Source: Nitrosospira briensis C-128
Lineage (GTDB): Bacteria > Pseudomonadota > Gammaproteobacteria > Burkholderiales > Nitrosomonadaceae
Length of the DNA: 64,000 nucleotides
Assembly: GCF_000619905.2 (NCBI RefSeq)
Contig: NZ_CP012371.1
Coordinates: 1,488,001 to 1,552,000, forward strand
Direction: 5' to 3'
This document shows positions 53,885 through 62,522 of the stretch, piece by piece. How positions within the stretch are numbered: the first letter of the stretch is position 1; the number at the start of each line of letters is the position of its first letter. The notes beneath the pieces were generated by a model. It worked only from the letters and a program-made list of their open reading frames with translations, had not been told where the DNA came from and made no database searches. The position numbers were made by a program, and so were the translations under genes.

Positions 53885-56155
53885 TCACCGGATATCGATG
53901 TTCGCTGCGGGCGGCAGGGTAACCTGTGCCGCCATCTCGCTTTCACCCGGCAATGAAAGATTCTGGACAGTGATCCGGGTTGAGCCTGATTCCACCGCGA
54001 TAACCTTGAACCGCACCTCGGCAGTTGCCGCAGCACCTTCGCTCTTGCTCAGCTGCAACAGCCGCGCCCCCGTTTTTGCCCCTTCATCCAGCGCTTCGAG
54101 CGCACTCGCATCATAATTAAGTTCCAGTTCCGCGGCTGGCACGCTTTCGCCACCCGCAAGACTTATATTTACCGTAAATTCCTTGCCGGGAGACGCCTCC
54201 GTAGGTGCCGTCAGGGTAAGGACTGGTGGCGGTGCAGTCTGTGCAGCGGAACGGGCAGGCTCCCCCTTGGGCTCATCGGATGGCTCTTCAGGCCGGACAA
54301 CGGGTCTGGCAACTACGGCCGCTGAGGAAGAAGACGACATCGCAAGCGATCTTGGCGCCATCTTGGCAATGGTGACCGGAAACATTCCTGCGGCGTTCTC
54401 GGTACCAAATGAAAGTTGACTATCCGGTCTCGATGGGCGTGCAATATTGCGCACAATGCGCGGCGTAATGAGCAAAGCGATTTCTGTCTTGTTGCGAGTA
54501 TGGTTCTGGCTCGAAAACAACCTGCCGACCCATGGCAAATCACCCAGCCCCGGTATTTTGTCGAAAGTGGTGCGCTCGGAGTCATTGATCAGGCCTGCCA
54601 GAATCTGTGTCTCCCCATCCTTCAACGCCAGCGTTGTGGTTGCGGTGCGTGTGCCTACCTGATAGGCAAGCCCCCCGTTGGTTATCGGTACTTCCTTGAC
54701 GATATTGCTTACTTCGAGGCTGACGTTGATCGACACCTCGTCCCCTAACGAAACGATAGGCTCGACATCCAGTTTGAGCCCGACATCGAGATAACTCACC
54801 GATGACGCAACACCAACGTTGGCGGTAGCGGTCGTGGTAACCACCGGCACTTTATCGCCAATGAGAATCTTCGCCTTCTGACGATTCTTCACCCTGATGC
54901 GTGGATTGGCAAGCACGTTGATAATCCCGTCCTGTTGCTTGAGGTTAATCAAGACTGCCGGGTTGGTAATCACCGCGGTTAATCCGTCGATGCTGAACCC
55001 ATTGCCATTGATCCCGCCACTGTTGATCTGGAAAGGCGGTATGGGATTCGGAAGGCCGGCGGCGGCGCCGGCCGCATTGAGCATGCTGACGTTGATTGAA
55101 TCGGGATAGCGCAAGCCAAGATTGAGCAAGAGATTACGGGCGATTTCAAGCACTTCGACTTCCAGCATGACTTCGGGATCGGCCAGATCGTTCAACGCAA
55201 CCAGTCGTTCGACCAGACGGATTGCCTCCGGCGTATCTTTCATCACAAAAAGATTCAACTTCTCGTCCACGTAAATATCTTTTGTTTTGACCAATCCCTT
55301 GACCATGGCGACGATCTGCTTCACATCGGTATTTGCCACATAGAACCCGCGCACCATCAACTCCTGATATTCCTTCTGCTTGGCCGCCGTGTTGGGATAA
55401 ATCAGCAATGAGTTTTCGTTGAGCACCTTGTAAGCGAGTTGATTCGTCATGAGTAACAGCTTGAGTACATCGTTGATATTACTGTTACGGATCAGAATCG
55501 TGATTTTCGTATCCTGTTTGATGTCCTTGTCGAAAACGAAGTTGATCCCTGCGGTGCGGGCAATAATTTCAAAGACGGATTTCAGGTGAGTATCACGAAA
55601 TTCCAGGGTCAGCGACTGTTTGAAGTCGGTCTTTAATACCGTCTCTGTTTTTTCTCCCGCCAGTTCCTCGGTGATTTGCTTCATGAGCCGACGGGCATCT
55701 CGCTGCATGGGGTTTTCCTGGAGTACCGATTGAATCTCGGTTTCGGCCCCGGACAAATTGTTGTGCGCCAGCAACGTTTCGACGTGCTTGATTTTGGCTG
55801 CATGGCGGCGCTCCACGTCCAGCGCGGCCAGGCCTGCGTGTGCACGCTCGTTTCGAGGGTTTATCCCAAGCACGTCATGGTATCCCTGCTGGGCGGCATC
55901 CAGTTTGCCTGACAGCCTGGCATTGTCGGCGTCGGTCAACAGACGTCCGGCTACCGCCTCACGCTGGCGCGCCAACACCGTCCGGATCTCGAGATTGTCC
56001 GGCTCCTCGCGCGCGGCCTGTTCCAGACTTGTCAGGCCCGGTGTCATCTTGCCCTCCGCAATAAGCCGTTTCCCTTCCTCGAACGCCTTGTCCGAAGCGC
56101 ATCCGGCAAGCCCGGCCAACATCAGCACGGTCATGATGCATCCAACCGCTCTCAT
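53885..56155 (-). CDS. gspD: GspD-type secretin lipoprotein with C-terminal cohesin-like domain
   Basis: The outer-membrane gate of the secretion system. The 756-residue protein is a predicted lipoprotein (LAGLAGC, Cys19), then TPR-like repeats (about 25-165), a short N0-like domain (LEFRDTHLKSVFEIIARTAGINFVFD), a second N-domain, and the secretin core with VLANPRIRVKNRQKAKILIGDKVP, TTTLALKDGETQILAGLI and PGLGDLPWVGRLF. A Pro/Ser-rich linker leads to a cohesin-like beta-domain (about 650-756: TEASPGKEFTVNISLAGGE, AAELELNYDASALE). Cohesin on a secretin is uncommon. Its start overlaps the previous gene as ATGA. Confidence 0.9.
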   Translation of the reverse strand: MRAVGCIMTVLMLAGLAGCASDKAFEEGKRLIAEGKMTPGLTSLEQAAREEPDNLEIRTVLARQREAVAGRLLTDADNARLSGKLDAAQQGYHDVLGINPRNERAHAGLAALDVERRHAAKIKHVETLLAHNNLSGAETEIQSVLQENPMQRDARRLMKQITEELAGEKTETVLKTDFKQSLTLEFRDTHLKSVFEIIARTAGINFVFDKDIKQDTKITILIRNSNINDVLKLLLMTNQLAYKVLNENSLLIYPNTAAKQKEYQELMVRGFYVANTDVKQIVAMVKGLVKTKDIYVDEKLNLFVMKDTPEAIRLVERLVALNDLADPEVMLEVEVLEIARNLLLNLGLRYPDSINVSMLNAAGAAAGLPNPIPPFQINSGGINGNGFSIDGLTAVITNPAVLINLKQQDGIINVLANPRIRVKNRQKAKILIGDKVPVVTTTATANVGVASSVSYLDVGLKLDVEPIVSLGDEVSINVSLEVSNIVKEVPITNGGLAYQVGTRTATTTLALKDGETQILAGLINDSERTTFDKIPGLGDLPWVGRLFSSQNHTRNKTEIALLITPRIVRNIARPSRPDSQLSFGTENAAGMFPVTIAKMAPRSLAMSSSSSAAVVARPVVRPEEPSDEPKGEPARSAAQTAPPPVLTLTAPTEASPGKEFTVNISLAGGESVPAAELELNYDASALEALDEGAKTGARLLQLSKSEGAAATAEVRFKVIAVESGSTRITVQNLSLPGESEMAAQVTLPPAANIDIR

Positions 56156-56733
56156 TGAAAATTTCCTGCCGTTCCACTGGTGGTGACAAGAGTCTGTCTT
56201 ATGTTAAGGGGTAGATAAGTCAGGATGATCGCGTGATCGCTGACTTCTTCCACCCGATATCGATCGTTGATGTTTTCCCCGGCCTTGACCACATAATTAC
56301 GTTCGGAAAGAGAAAGAAACACTCGCGTTTCATCCCCCTCCGTAACCTTACCGAGATATTTGAACGATAGGGGCGGCGGCGATGGCGGTTGGGGTTTCAT
56401 GGCTGGCGGCGGCGGTATCCACGATTTACGGGTGAAAATATCACCTGCCTGTACGCCGAATTTTCTACGTTCCAACCGCTCGAGTTCCAATTGACCGGAT
56501 TCATCTTTCGTGAATAGTCCCTCCTGGAGGGTCCTTTCTTCGGATGCCGATGACCCCGAATCCGCGCGATCCGCGGAAGCGCCGCCTTGCACCGCAATCG
56601 GGCGGGTTTCTCCGGACGCGGGTTGGGCGGTGTCCGAGTGGCCGTCTTCTCCGCTCACCCATTGGGCGGAAAGGAGCGCTGCCAACAACGCGCCGCCCAG
56701 CCACAATGTGCGTCCTTGCACGGCTCCTTTCAT
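56152..56733 (-). CDS. GspC/PilP-like inner-membrane/periplasmic linker protein
   Basis: A 193-residue protein with one N-terminal membrane segment (LWLGGALLAALLSAQWV), a disordered Ser/Ala-rich part, a Pro-rich stretch (WIPPPPAMKP...PPSPPPL) and a small beta-domain: LSFKYLGKVTEGDETRVFLS, then NYVVKAGENINDRYRVEEV. This plan matches PilP or the homology region of GspC, which connect the inner-membrane platform to the secretin. Four-base overlaps (ATGA) join it to the genes on both sides. The family call is by plan and context. Confidence 0.78.
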   Translation of the reverse strand: MKGAVQGRTLWLGGALLAALLSAQWVSGEDGHSDTAQPASGETRPIAVQGGASADRADSGSSASEERTLQEGLFTKDESGQLELERLERRKFGVQAGDIFTRKSWIPPPPAMKPQPPSPPPLSFKYLGKVTEGDETRVFLSLSERNYVVKAGENINDRYRVEEVSDHAIILTYLPLNIRQTLVTTSGTAGNFQ

Positions 56734-57299
56734 CTCTTGTCTTCGCTCAGATAGAGGTTGAATTTGAGACTTGCTTCGAGCAATTCGGAGTCCACACCTT
56801 CACGTTTGATGGCGATATCCACCAGGGCCATTGCAGGCACGACACGCAAGGCATCGGCAACAAAGCCACGTACCTGGGAATATTTGCCACGGACGGGCAA
56901 TGCCATTTCATAGCGTGCAAGCTTCCAGTTTTTTTCACGGACCATGCGATAGTCGCTCCCGTTGACCTCTACATTGTGCTGCCCCGCAACCTGCACCAAC
57001 TCCTTGATCCAGAATGGCGAGGAATCGATATGCGGAAAAAAGGCGTAGAAAGCCTGCAGCGCCTCATCGCCTTGTATTTTTCTGCCCGGTGCCATTGCAG
57101 GTTTTGTTTGCATAAGCACTTTCATCGCTTCGGCTTTGCCCATCAGTGCGCTCGATTCCGCACGGCGCGGCAACACTGCCACAATGAAAAAAACGACCGA
57201 AAAGATCATCAATCCGAAACCTATTTTTCCGGGTGTACCGAGTCGCGCCGTCTGCCAGCGCACTCGCAGCAAGGTATTCCTCAGGAAATCTCGATCCAT
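56730..57299 (-). CDS. PilO/GspM-like inner-membrane platform protein
   Basis: This 189-residue protein has a cytoplasmic N-terminus, one membrane segment (IGFGLMIFSVVFFIVAVLP, about residues 26-44), a helical linker and a ferredoxin-like periplasmic domain (ARYEMALPVRGKYSQVRGFVADAL, VPAMALVDIAI). In type IV pili and type II secretion such proteins pair with PilN/GspL. It overlaps the PilN-like gene by 19 bases and the PilP-like gene by four. Confidence 0.78.
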   Translation of the reverse strand: MDRDFLRNTLLRVRWQTARLGTPGKIGFGLMIFSVVFFIVAVLPRRAESSALMGKAEAMKVLMQTKPAMAPGRKIQGDEALQAFYAFFPHIDSSPFWIKELVQVAGQHNVEVNGSDYRMVREKNWKLARYEMALPVRGKYSQVRGFVADALRVVPAMALVDIAIKREGVDSELLEASLKFNLYLSEDKR

Positions 57300-57817
57300 G
57301 ATGCCGTCAGGGAAAAAATAACCGGCTGCTGCGGATCTTCCCGCTTGATTTCATACTTGAGCAGATACGCATCCTTGAGAACCGGTTCACGCTCCAGGGC
57401 GCCGACAAAATCGAGCAGCGCCAGCATATTTTTCGCCTCGCCGCCAATCAGCATCGTGTGGCCGGAGGCATCCGGCTGGAATGACAGCAGAGCCACGTCG
57501 TGACCGGTCGCGTATTCGACGGAATCAAAAAGAGCCTCCCAGGGCAAATCAATCTCACTCAGTACTGCGTTGGCTCTTTTTATTTCCTGTTTTATTTCCC
57601 GGCCTCCGGGTGTGGATGCACCCTGCGGCAGCGTTTTTCGTTGCGTCCGGCGATCCATCCCCGCAATGCGCAAATCCCAGTAGGCCACCTCTTCCATGGC
57701 CGCTTTGAACTGGTAAAGCACACCTGTCAAAGCGGCTATGCCCAGTATCAACACGATAAATCCGGCGCTGCGAGCTTCCTGTCCGCCATCCGGGAAATTC
57801 AGATTCAAGCTGCGCAT
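57281..57817 (-). CDS. PilN-like inner-membrane assembly protein
   Basis: This 178-residue protein begins MRSLNLNFPDGG, which resembles the short cytoplasmic segment of PilN that binds PilM. A membrane helix (GFIVLILGIAALTGVLYQF) and a periplasmic ferredoxin-like domain follow (LPWEALFDSVE, LLDFVGALERE). It overlaps the PilM-like gene stop by one base (TGATG). Having PilM- and PilN-like parts as separate genes, instead of a single GspL, is a type IV pilus feature. Confidence 0.78.
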   Translation of the reverse strand: MRSLNLNFPDGGQEARSAGFIVLILGIAALTGVLYQFKAAMEEVAYWDLRIAGMDRRTQRKTLPQGASTPGGREIKQEIKRANAVLSEIDLPWEALFDSVEYATGHDVALLSFQPDASGHTMLIGGEAKNMLALLDFVGALEREPVLKDAYLLKYEIKREDPQQPVIFSLTASWIEIS

Positions 57818-58638
57818 CAGCTTCCCCTGCCGGAGACCAGGACAGACGGGTAATGCAGTGGCGCAGGCTTACCCTCCGTCAGCAAGGGGACAACTTGCCA
57901 GCCGCAGTCGCCCGGCAGTCTCATTTCGGGATGATCCGGTGCAAACAGATAGACCGATTGGACCGCTTCTTTTTGTCGCGAAAAAAGGAGCGCTTCCTGG
58001 TCCAGTGCCGCAAGCAGTTCGTCTTCGGGACGATGCAGCATCCTTCGATTGCTTATGCGATGCCAGGCGCCATTCGACAGCAAGACAACACAAAGACGCC
58101 CGGTTTCGATCAGGGCAAACCACACCTGGGATCCATCAAACCGTTTACGCCATCGATCGAATGCGCTCGTCAGATAAGGCTTTATACTTTTCAACCTTAC
58201 CTTGCGCCGGATGGCGATGTCCCCCAATCGCTCGAGCAGATTGCGCTCGATCGCGGCACAGACGGCCCCGCCACACGGATCCCACGCACTGATGCTGAGC
58301 GCCCATGTCCCTGCGCGCTCTCCGTACACCTCGCGCATGTGAAAAGCCGCGTATGCATACAGTTCACTGGGGCTCGCGATTTGCGTCTGTGCCGATACCA
58401 CAGCGTATCGCACAAGATCGTTGGAAATAGTGATGCTCATGTCTACGCCAGCAGCATCTTCGATCATCTGCTCCAATTGCCCGAGAGGCGGTTCCCAGGC
58501 AGGCAAGCCCGGCTCGCGTTCGCAAGGCACCACGAGCCTGAGGTCCTCCTTCGGCTTTATTCCGCGGAAGGATCGCACCAGGTCGATCCGATCGGGGGCA
58601 AAAAAAACCTGTATCCGATCACGCAACAATGGTGACAC
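57817..58638 (-). CDS. PilM/GspL-cytoplasmic-domain-like protein
   Basis: This 273-residue protein has no signal peptide or membrane helix. Position and size suggest the actin-like PilM or the cytoplasmic half of GspL, which ties the ATPase to the inner-membrane platform. Visible traits are weak: an N-terminal DRIQVFFAPDRIDLVRSFRG strand pair and an ALIETGRLCVVLLSNG segment that fits an ATPase-fold strand pair. It overlaps gspE by 20 bases. Family membership is inferred mainly from context. Confidence 0.65.
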   Translation of the reverse strand: MSPLLRDRIQVFFAPDRIDLVRSFRGIKPKEDLRLVVPCEREPGLPAWEPPLGQLEQMIEDAAGVDMSITISNDLVRYAVVSAQTQIASPSELYAYAAFHMREVYGERAGTWALSISAWDPCGGAVCAAIERNLLERLGDIAIRRKVRLKSIKPYLTSAFDRWRKRFDGSQVWFALIETGRLCVVLLSNGAWHRISNRRMLHRPEDELLAALDQEALLFSRQKEAVQSVYLFAPDHPEMRLPGDCGWQVVPLLTEGKPAPLHYPSVLVSGRGS

Positions 58639-60319
58639 GATTAGCCTCCTGTAAACTCGTTTGCCCCTTCATCACCATCGCTAGCGCGGCTTCACGCAGG
58701 AAACGGGTACCGCTTCGCTTCGCGGCCTCCTTTATTCGGCGTATGGGTTCCCGCGCTACGATGAGTTCGCGGATTTCATCATTCAGCACCAGCATCTCTG
58801 CGATTGCATTGCGTCCGCGGTATCCACTGCCGCGGCACTGGCCGCATCCTTTACCCGTACGAAACCGGAAGGTGCCCGCACCAGCGCGATCAATGCCCGA
58901 CTCGGCAATCAACCGCTCGTCCGGGCACTCTTCCACCGCGCAATGCGTACAAAGCAGGCGAACCAGCCTTTGCGCGGCGATTCCGTTCAGGGCGGAAACA
59001 AAACTGTAGGGATCCACGCCCATGTGCGCAAAACGCCCGATCACGTCGAATACGCTATTGGCATGGACCGTGGTAAACACCAGATGCCCCGTCAACGCGG
59101 CCTGTATTGCGATTTGCGCCGTTTCGGGATCGCGGATTTCGCCGATCATGATCTTGTCCGGATCGTGGCGCAGGATCGAGCGCAAGCCACGTACGAAGGT
59201 CAATCCCTTTTTCTCGTTGACCGGTATCTGCAGCACACCCGGCAACTGGTACTCGATGGGATCCTCTATCGTGATGATTTTGTCCTGACCATCATTGACT
59301 TCCGAAATTGCGGCATAAAGCGTCGTCGTTTTGCCGCTTCCGGTGGGACCGGTCACCAATAACATGCCGTAGGGCTCGGCGCTGAGGCGGCGCAAACTCG
59401 CCATCGTGTCCTGGTCGAAACCAAGATGATCGAGTGTCAACCCCTCGACATGATCGGCAAGGGCCTGCCGGTCGAGGATACGCAGCACCGCATCCTCACC
59501 GAAAATACTCGGCATGATCGATACACGAAAATCAATCTCCCGACTCTGGATGGAAATTTTGAAGCGGCCATCCTGCGGTACGCGACGCTCGGCAATATCC
59601 AGATCGGACATTACCTTGATGCGGGAAATCACCTGTTCCGCCAGCTCCATGCCTTGCATCACGCCGATCAGCGTCAGTACGCCATCGATCCGGTATTTGA
59701 TCGACAGGGTACCCATCCCCATTTCGAGATGAATATCGCTTGCCTGCGATTTATGAGCGTCATATAACGTGGAGTGAACCAGCCGCACCACCGGACTGGT
59801 GCCCTCGTTAATTGTCTTGAGCGAAAGATCTTCTTCTCCCACTTGTATCGCACTGCGCTCCGCCGCGGAAAGCACGCTATCCATCGCGCGCATCGTTTTT
59901 TCCTGTTGCGCAAAAAAAGCGGCCAGATCGGCGGGATGCACCAGATGCCACGTGGCTGCGACATCGATACATTCTTCTGCCCATGCTCTCAGATTGGGCG
60001 AAAATGGATTACCGACAGCAAAAAGGTATTTTTCTTCCCGCCGGAACAACGCGCACTCCTGCATGACCGCTTCGTTAAAAGACAGCATCTCGAATGCGGG
60101 ATCGCATGTCCGCAGATCCTCCATTGTCAACACGGGCATCCTGAGCAGCCTGCCAAGCTCCATAACGAACTGGCCTGGCGCATAGCCGCAAGCTTCTTCC
60201 AGAACCGCCATGACTGGAACACCCCGATTCGACGCTTCCCGGCGTGCCTCGCCAAGCTGACGCAAATCGATCGGCTGCAATGCCGATGGCTGTAACGCGG
60301 ATTCAATCACGCGGCTCAA
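58619..60319 (-). CDS. gspE: Type II secretion/type IV pilus assembly ATPase GspE
   Basis: The hexameric ATPase that drives pseudopilus assembly. An N1E/MshEN-like domain comes first, then Walker A GPTGSGKTTT, the Asp box ITIEDPIEYQLPG, Walker B MIGEIRDPETAQIA, the His box LTGHLVFTTVHAN, and the zinc tetracysteine (CTHC and CGQC). I placed the start at a TTG (60319) that overlaps the gspF stop as TTGA and has GGGAAG seven bases upstream; a GTG at 60310 is the alternative. The open frame continues to 60430, but that part lies wholly within gspF. Confidence 0.93.
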   Translation of the reverse strand: MSRVIESALQPSALQPIDLRQLGEARREASNRGVPVMAVLEEACGYAPGQFVMELGRLLRMPVLTMEDLRTCDPAFEMLSFNEAVMQECALFRREEKYLFAVGNPFSPNLRAWAEECIDVAATWHLVHPADLAAFFAQQEKTMRAMDSVLSAAERSAIQVGEEDLSLKTINEGTSPVVRLVHSTLYDAHKSQASDIHLEMGMGTLSIKYRIDGVLTLIGVMQGMELAEQVISRIKVMSDLDIAERRVPQDGRFKISIQSREIDFRVSIMPSIFGEDAVLRILDRQALADHVEGLTLDHLGFDQDTMASLRRLSAEPYGMLLVTGPTGSGKTTTLYAAISEVNDGQDKIITIEDPIEYQLPGVLQIPVNEKKGLTFVRGLRSILRHDPDKIMIGEIRDPETAQIAIQAALTGHLVFTTVHANSVFDVIGRFAHMGVDPYSFVSALNGIAAQRLVRLLCTHCAVEECPDERLIAESGIDRAGAGTFRFRTGKGCGQCRGSGYRGRNAIAEMLVLNDEIRELIVAREPIRRIKEAAKRSGTRFLREAALAMVMKGQTSLQEANRVTIVA

Positions 60320-61500
60320 TTGATGCTTCCCGCCAACTGGAATATCGGCATATACATGAGGATGATGATTCCGCCGATCACCCCACCGATCACCGCCATC
60401 AACAGGGGTTCGATCAGCTTCGTCATCCACTCGACCCAGCGCGCAATTTCTTCATCATGAAAATTACCGATTCGCTCCATCATTTCCCCCATCAAACCGG
60501 TTCTTTCCCCGACCCGCAGCATGCGGCTGCCAACGGCCGTCGTGAGTCCTTCCGCCTCCATCGCGCTGGAGATTGTTTTTCCCTCGCGGATACTGGCAGC
60601 GGCCGCATGCACTTTTGGCCTGAAGTGCGGCTGTAGCAGACCGCTCACCATTTCCAGCGCCTTTGCCACCGGAATACCCCCACGCAACAGCATACCGAGC
60701 GTCCTGTAAAACCGGGCAAGTTGATAAACGCGCATGCGTTCTCCGATGGCCGGAATGCGCCATAATTGTTGCGATACCCATATTCTGAACAGCGGCCGCG
60801 TCAGGCTATAGATGGCAATTCCTAGCGTGACTGTCCCCACACCCGCCAATTGCCATCCCTGGTCATGCACGAAATGCCCCCATTGGATCAGAAGTACGGA
60901 GAGCCACGGCAAATCGGATCCGAGATCCTCATAAATAGCGCTGAACTTCGGCACCACAAAAACCAGAAGGAACATTGCCACCAGCAGCCCTATCACCAGC
61001 AGGAGAACCGGATAAATGGAAGCGCCAATCAGTTTCTTGCGGACCAGATCCATCTGCGCCTGATAAGTCATGAAACGCGTCAAGGCTTCAGGCAGGTCGC
61101 CAGTGCGCTCGCTTGCGCGCGCACTGGCGACATAAAGAGGCGGGAACGCCTGCGGATAAAATTCCAATGCCCGCGAGAAAGTCATGCCCTCATAAAGCCG
61201 CTCAAGCAGTTCGCCCATGATTTTTCGTATGCCGGCGTCCTGCTCTTTTTCCGACAGCGTCTCGATGCTCTCTACCAGGCTGAGCCCCGCCCCCAACAGG
61301 GAGAGCAACTCCTGGCTGAAATGCGCCAGTGGAAAACGTAGTCGGGGTTTCGGTATCCAACCGGTAAACCGCCGGCGTATGTCCAAAACCATGCCGCCCT
61401 GCGCCATTACCTGGAGACGGGCATCCTTCTCGCTATCCGCCTCGAGTTTCAGCAATACCGTGCCTTGTCCGACAAGTACGGCCTTCACTTCGTAGTGCAT
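60316..61500 (-). CDS. gspF: Type II secretion inner-membrane platform protein GspF
   Basis: GspF is the polytopic membrane core of the pseudopilus motor. The 394-residue protein has two repeated cytoplasmic domains (FSQELLSLLGAGLSLVESIETL and LARFYRTLGMLLRGGIPVAKALE) and three membrane segments: IYPVLLLVIGLLVAMFLLVF, a helix near 235, and a last one near 375 (IEPLLMAVIGGVIGGIIILM). The RASERTGDLPEAL and VGERTGLMGEMM blocks are diagnostic. It follows gspG by six bases. Confidence 0.94.
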   Translation of the reverse strand: MHYEVKAVLVGQGTVLLKLEADSEKDARLQVMAQGGMVLDIRRRFTGWIPKPRLRFPLAHFSQELLSLLGAGLSLVESIETLSEKEQDAGIRKIMGELLERLYEGMTFSRALEFYPQAFPPLYVASARASERTGDLPEALTRFMTYQAQMDLVRKKLIGASIYPVLLLVIGLLVAMFLLVFVVPKFSAIYEDLGSDLPWLSVLLIQWGHFVHDQGWQLAGVGTVTLGIAIYSLTRPLFRIWVSQQLWRIPAIGERMRVYQLARFYRTLGMLLRGGIPVAKALEMVSGLLQPHFRPKVHAAAASIREGKTISSAMEAEGLTTAVGSRMLRVGERTGLMGEMMERIGNFHDEEIARWVEWMTKLIEPLLMAVIGGVIGGIIILMYMPIFQLAGSIN

Positions 61501-61506
61501 CCGAGC

Positions 61507-61941
61507 CTACCAGTTCGCTATATCGACCGCTTCACCCGTACCACCGGGTTGACCGTCCTTGCCATAGGAATACAAATCGAACTCCGCGCGTTCGCCCGGA
61601 TATTTATAGACATATGGTCGCCCCCAGGGATCTGGCGGTACCATCTTCTTGAGGTAAGGCCCCTGCCACTTCAGTTCATTGGTGGGACGCGTCACCAGAG
61701 AGATCAGTCCTTGTTCGGTAGCTGGATAGTGACCGGTATCCAGGCGATACTGATCCAGCGCCTTTTCCAGGGAATCAATCTGGGCTTGAGCCGCTTTTAT
61801 TTCGGACTTGCCCACCTGCGAAAAATACTTGGGCGCCACATAGCCAGCCAGCAATCCTATAATGACCATTACGACTAGCAACTCGAGCAGTGTGAATCCA
61901 TATGCCGCATGCGTACGCCGCTGGATACGCCAACGCTTCAT
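61507..61941 (-). CDS. gspG: Major pseudopilin GspG
   Basis: GspG builds the pseudopilus shaft. The 144-residue protein has leader MKRWRIQRRTHAAYG, the cut site before FTLLELLVVMVIIGLLAGYVAPK with Glu5, and the GspG signature YRLDTGHYPATEQGL, DPWGRPYVYKYPG and a calcium-binding-type C-terminus (LYSYGKDGQPGGTGE). It is the first gene of the operon. No prepilin peptidase (GspO) is in the window, so it must be shared from elsewhere. Confidence 0.95.
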   Translation of the reverse strand: MKRWRIQRRTHAAYGFTLLELLVVMVIIGLLAGYVAPKYFSQVGKSEIKAAQAQIDSLEKALDQYRLDTGHYPATEQGLISLVTRPTNELKWQGPYLKKMVPPDPWGRPYVYKYPGERAEFDLYSYGKDGQPGGTGEAVDIANW

Positions 61942-62227
61942 TTCAGTATCCTCGAATCCATTAGTAGACTTTGCAAAACGATACGAAGTGTAAGCGTCTT
62001 ACATGACAAATCCATTACAGGGAAATGACGGGATAGCTGAAGCGATTGGACTAGAAACGAAGCGCCGCGGGCGGCGTATTGACGGTATTTACAAACCTGA
62101 TCCTTGATCTCCCGGCACTGTTATGCTCCGCGGAGATTTCAACGCGTTTCCTCATCACAAAAGGATACCGAAGGTCAGGATCGTTGCCTCATAACCGAGG
62201 TAACTTTGACCATGGAAAAGATGTGAC

Positions 62228-62490
62228 TTATTCGGCATCGATCTGCTGTTTCAGATCAAATGGGTGCAGTATTTCGTGCAGTGTTCGCAGTTTTGACCTG
62301 GTCTCTTCGGTTACACTCTCGTAATCCATGGCACGCTGATAAGGCGTTTCTGGTGTGTGGTACCCTTTACGATAGCGGCGCGCGCCGTGCTCCTTCTGCT
62401 TGAGCTTCAGAGTGAGGCAGAAGGATTTCAGCCGGCCTGGCAGCCGATGGGTAACTGCTATGTCGAGATATTCAACAGGGAATTGATCAA
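62228..62490 (-). pseudogene. Remnant of an integrase-core transposase, C-terminal part
   Basis: Reading the minus strand from about 62490 to a TAA at 62228-62230 gives a C-terminal fragment of a DDE integrase-type transposase: LKLKQKEHGARRYRKGYHTP, then ETPYQRAMDYESVTEETRSK, then LRTLHEILHPFDLKQQIDAE. Family members usually read KxYDTPxTPYQRxL...LNPxxLxxxI here. No catalytic core or start codon remains. The rest of the 61942-62522 gap shows no other gene; the sequence after the stop may be former IS end DNA. Family resemblance is from memory of the motif. Confidence 0.6.
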
Positions 62491-62522
62491 GGAGGGATGC
62501 CCTAATCGAACAGATAAAAACA

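Noticed and set aside
60320-60430. Extended GspE start at 60430
   Set aside because: The extra residues lie wholly within gspF, are His/Asp-rich without family match, and a TTGA coupled start with a ribosome-binding site is available.
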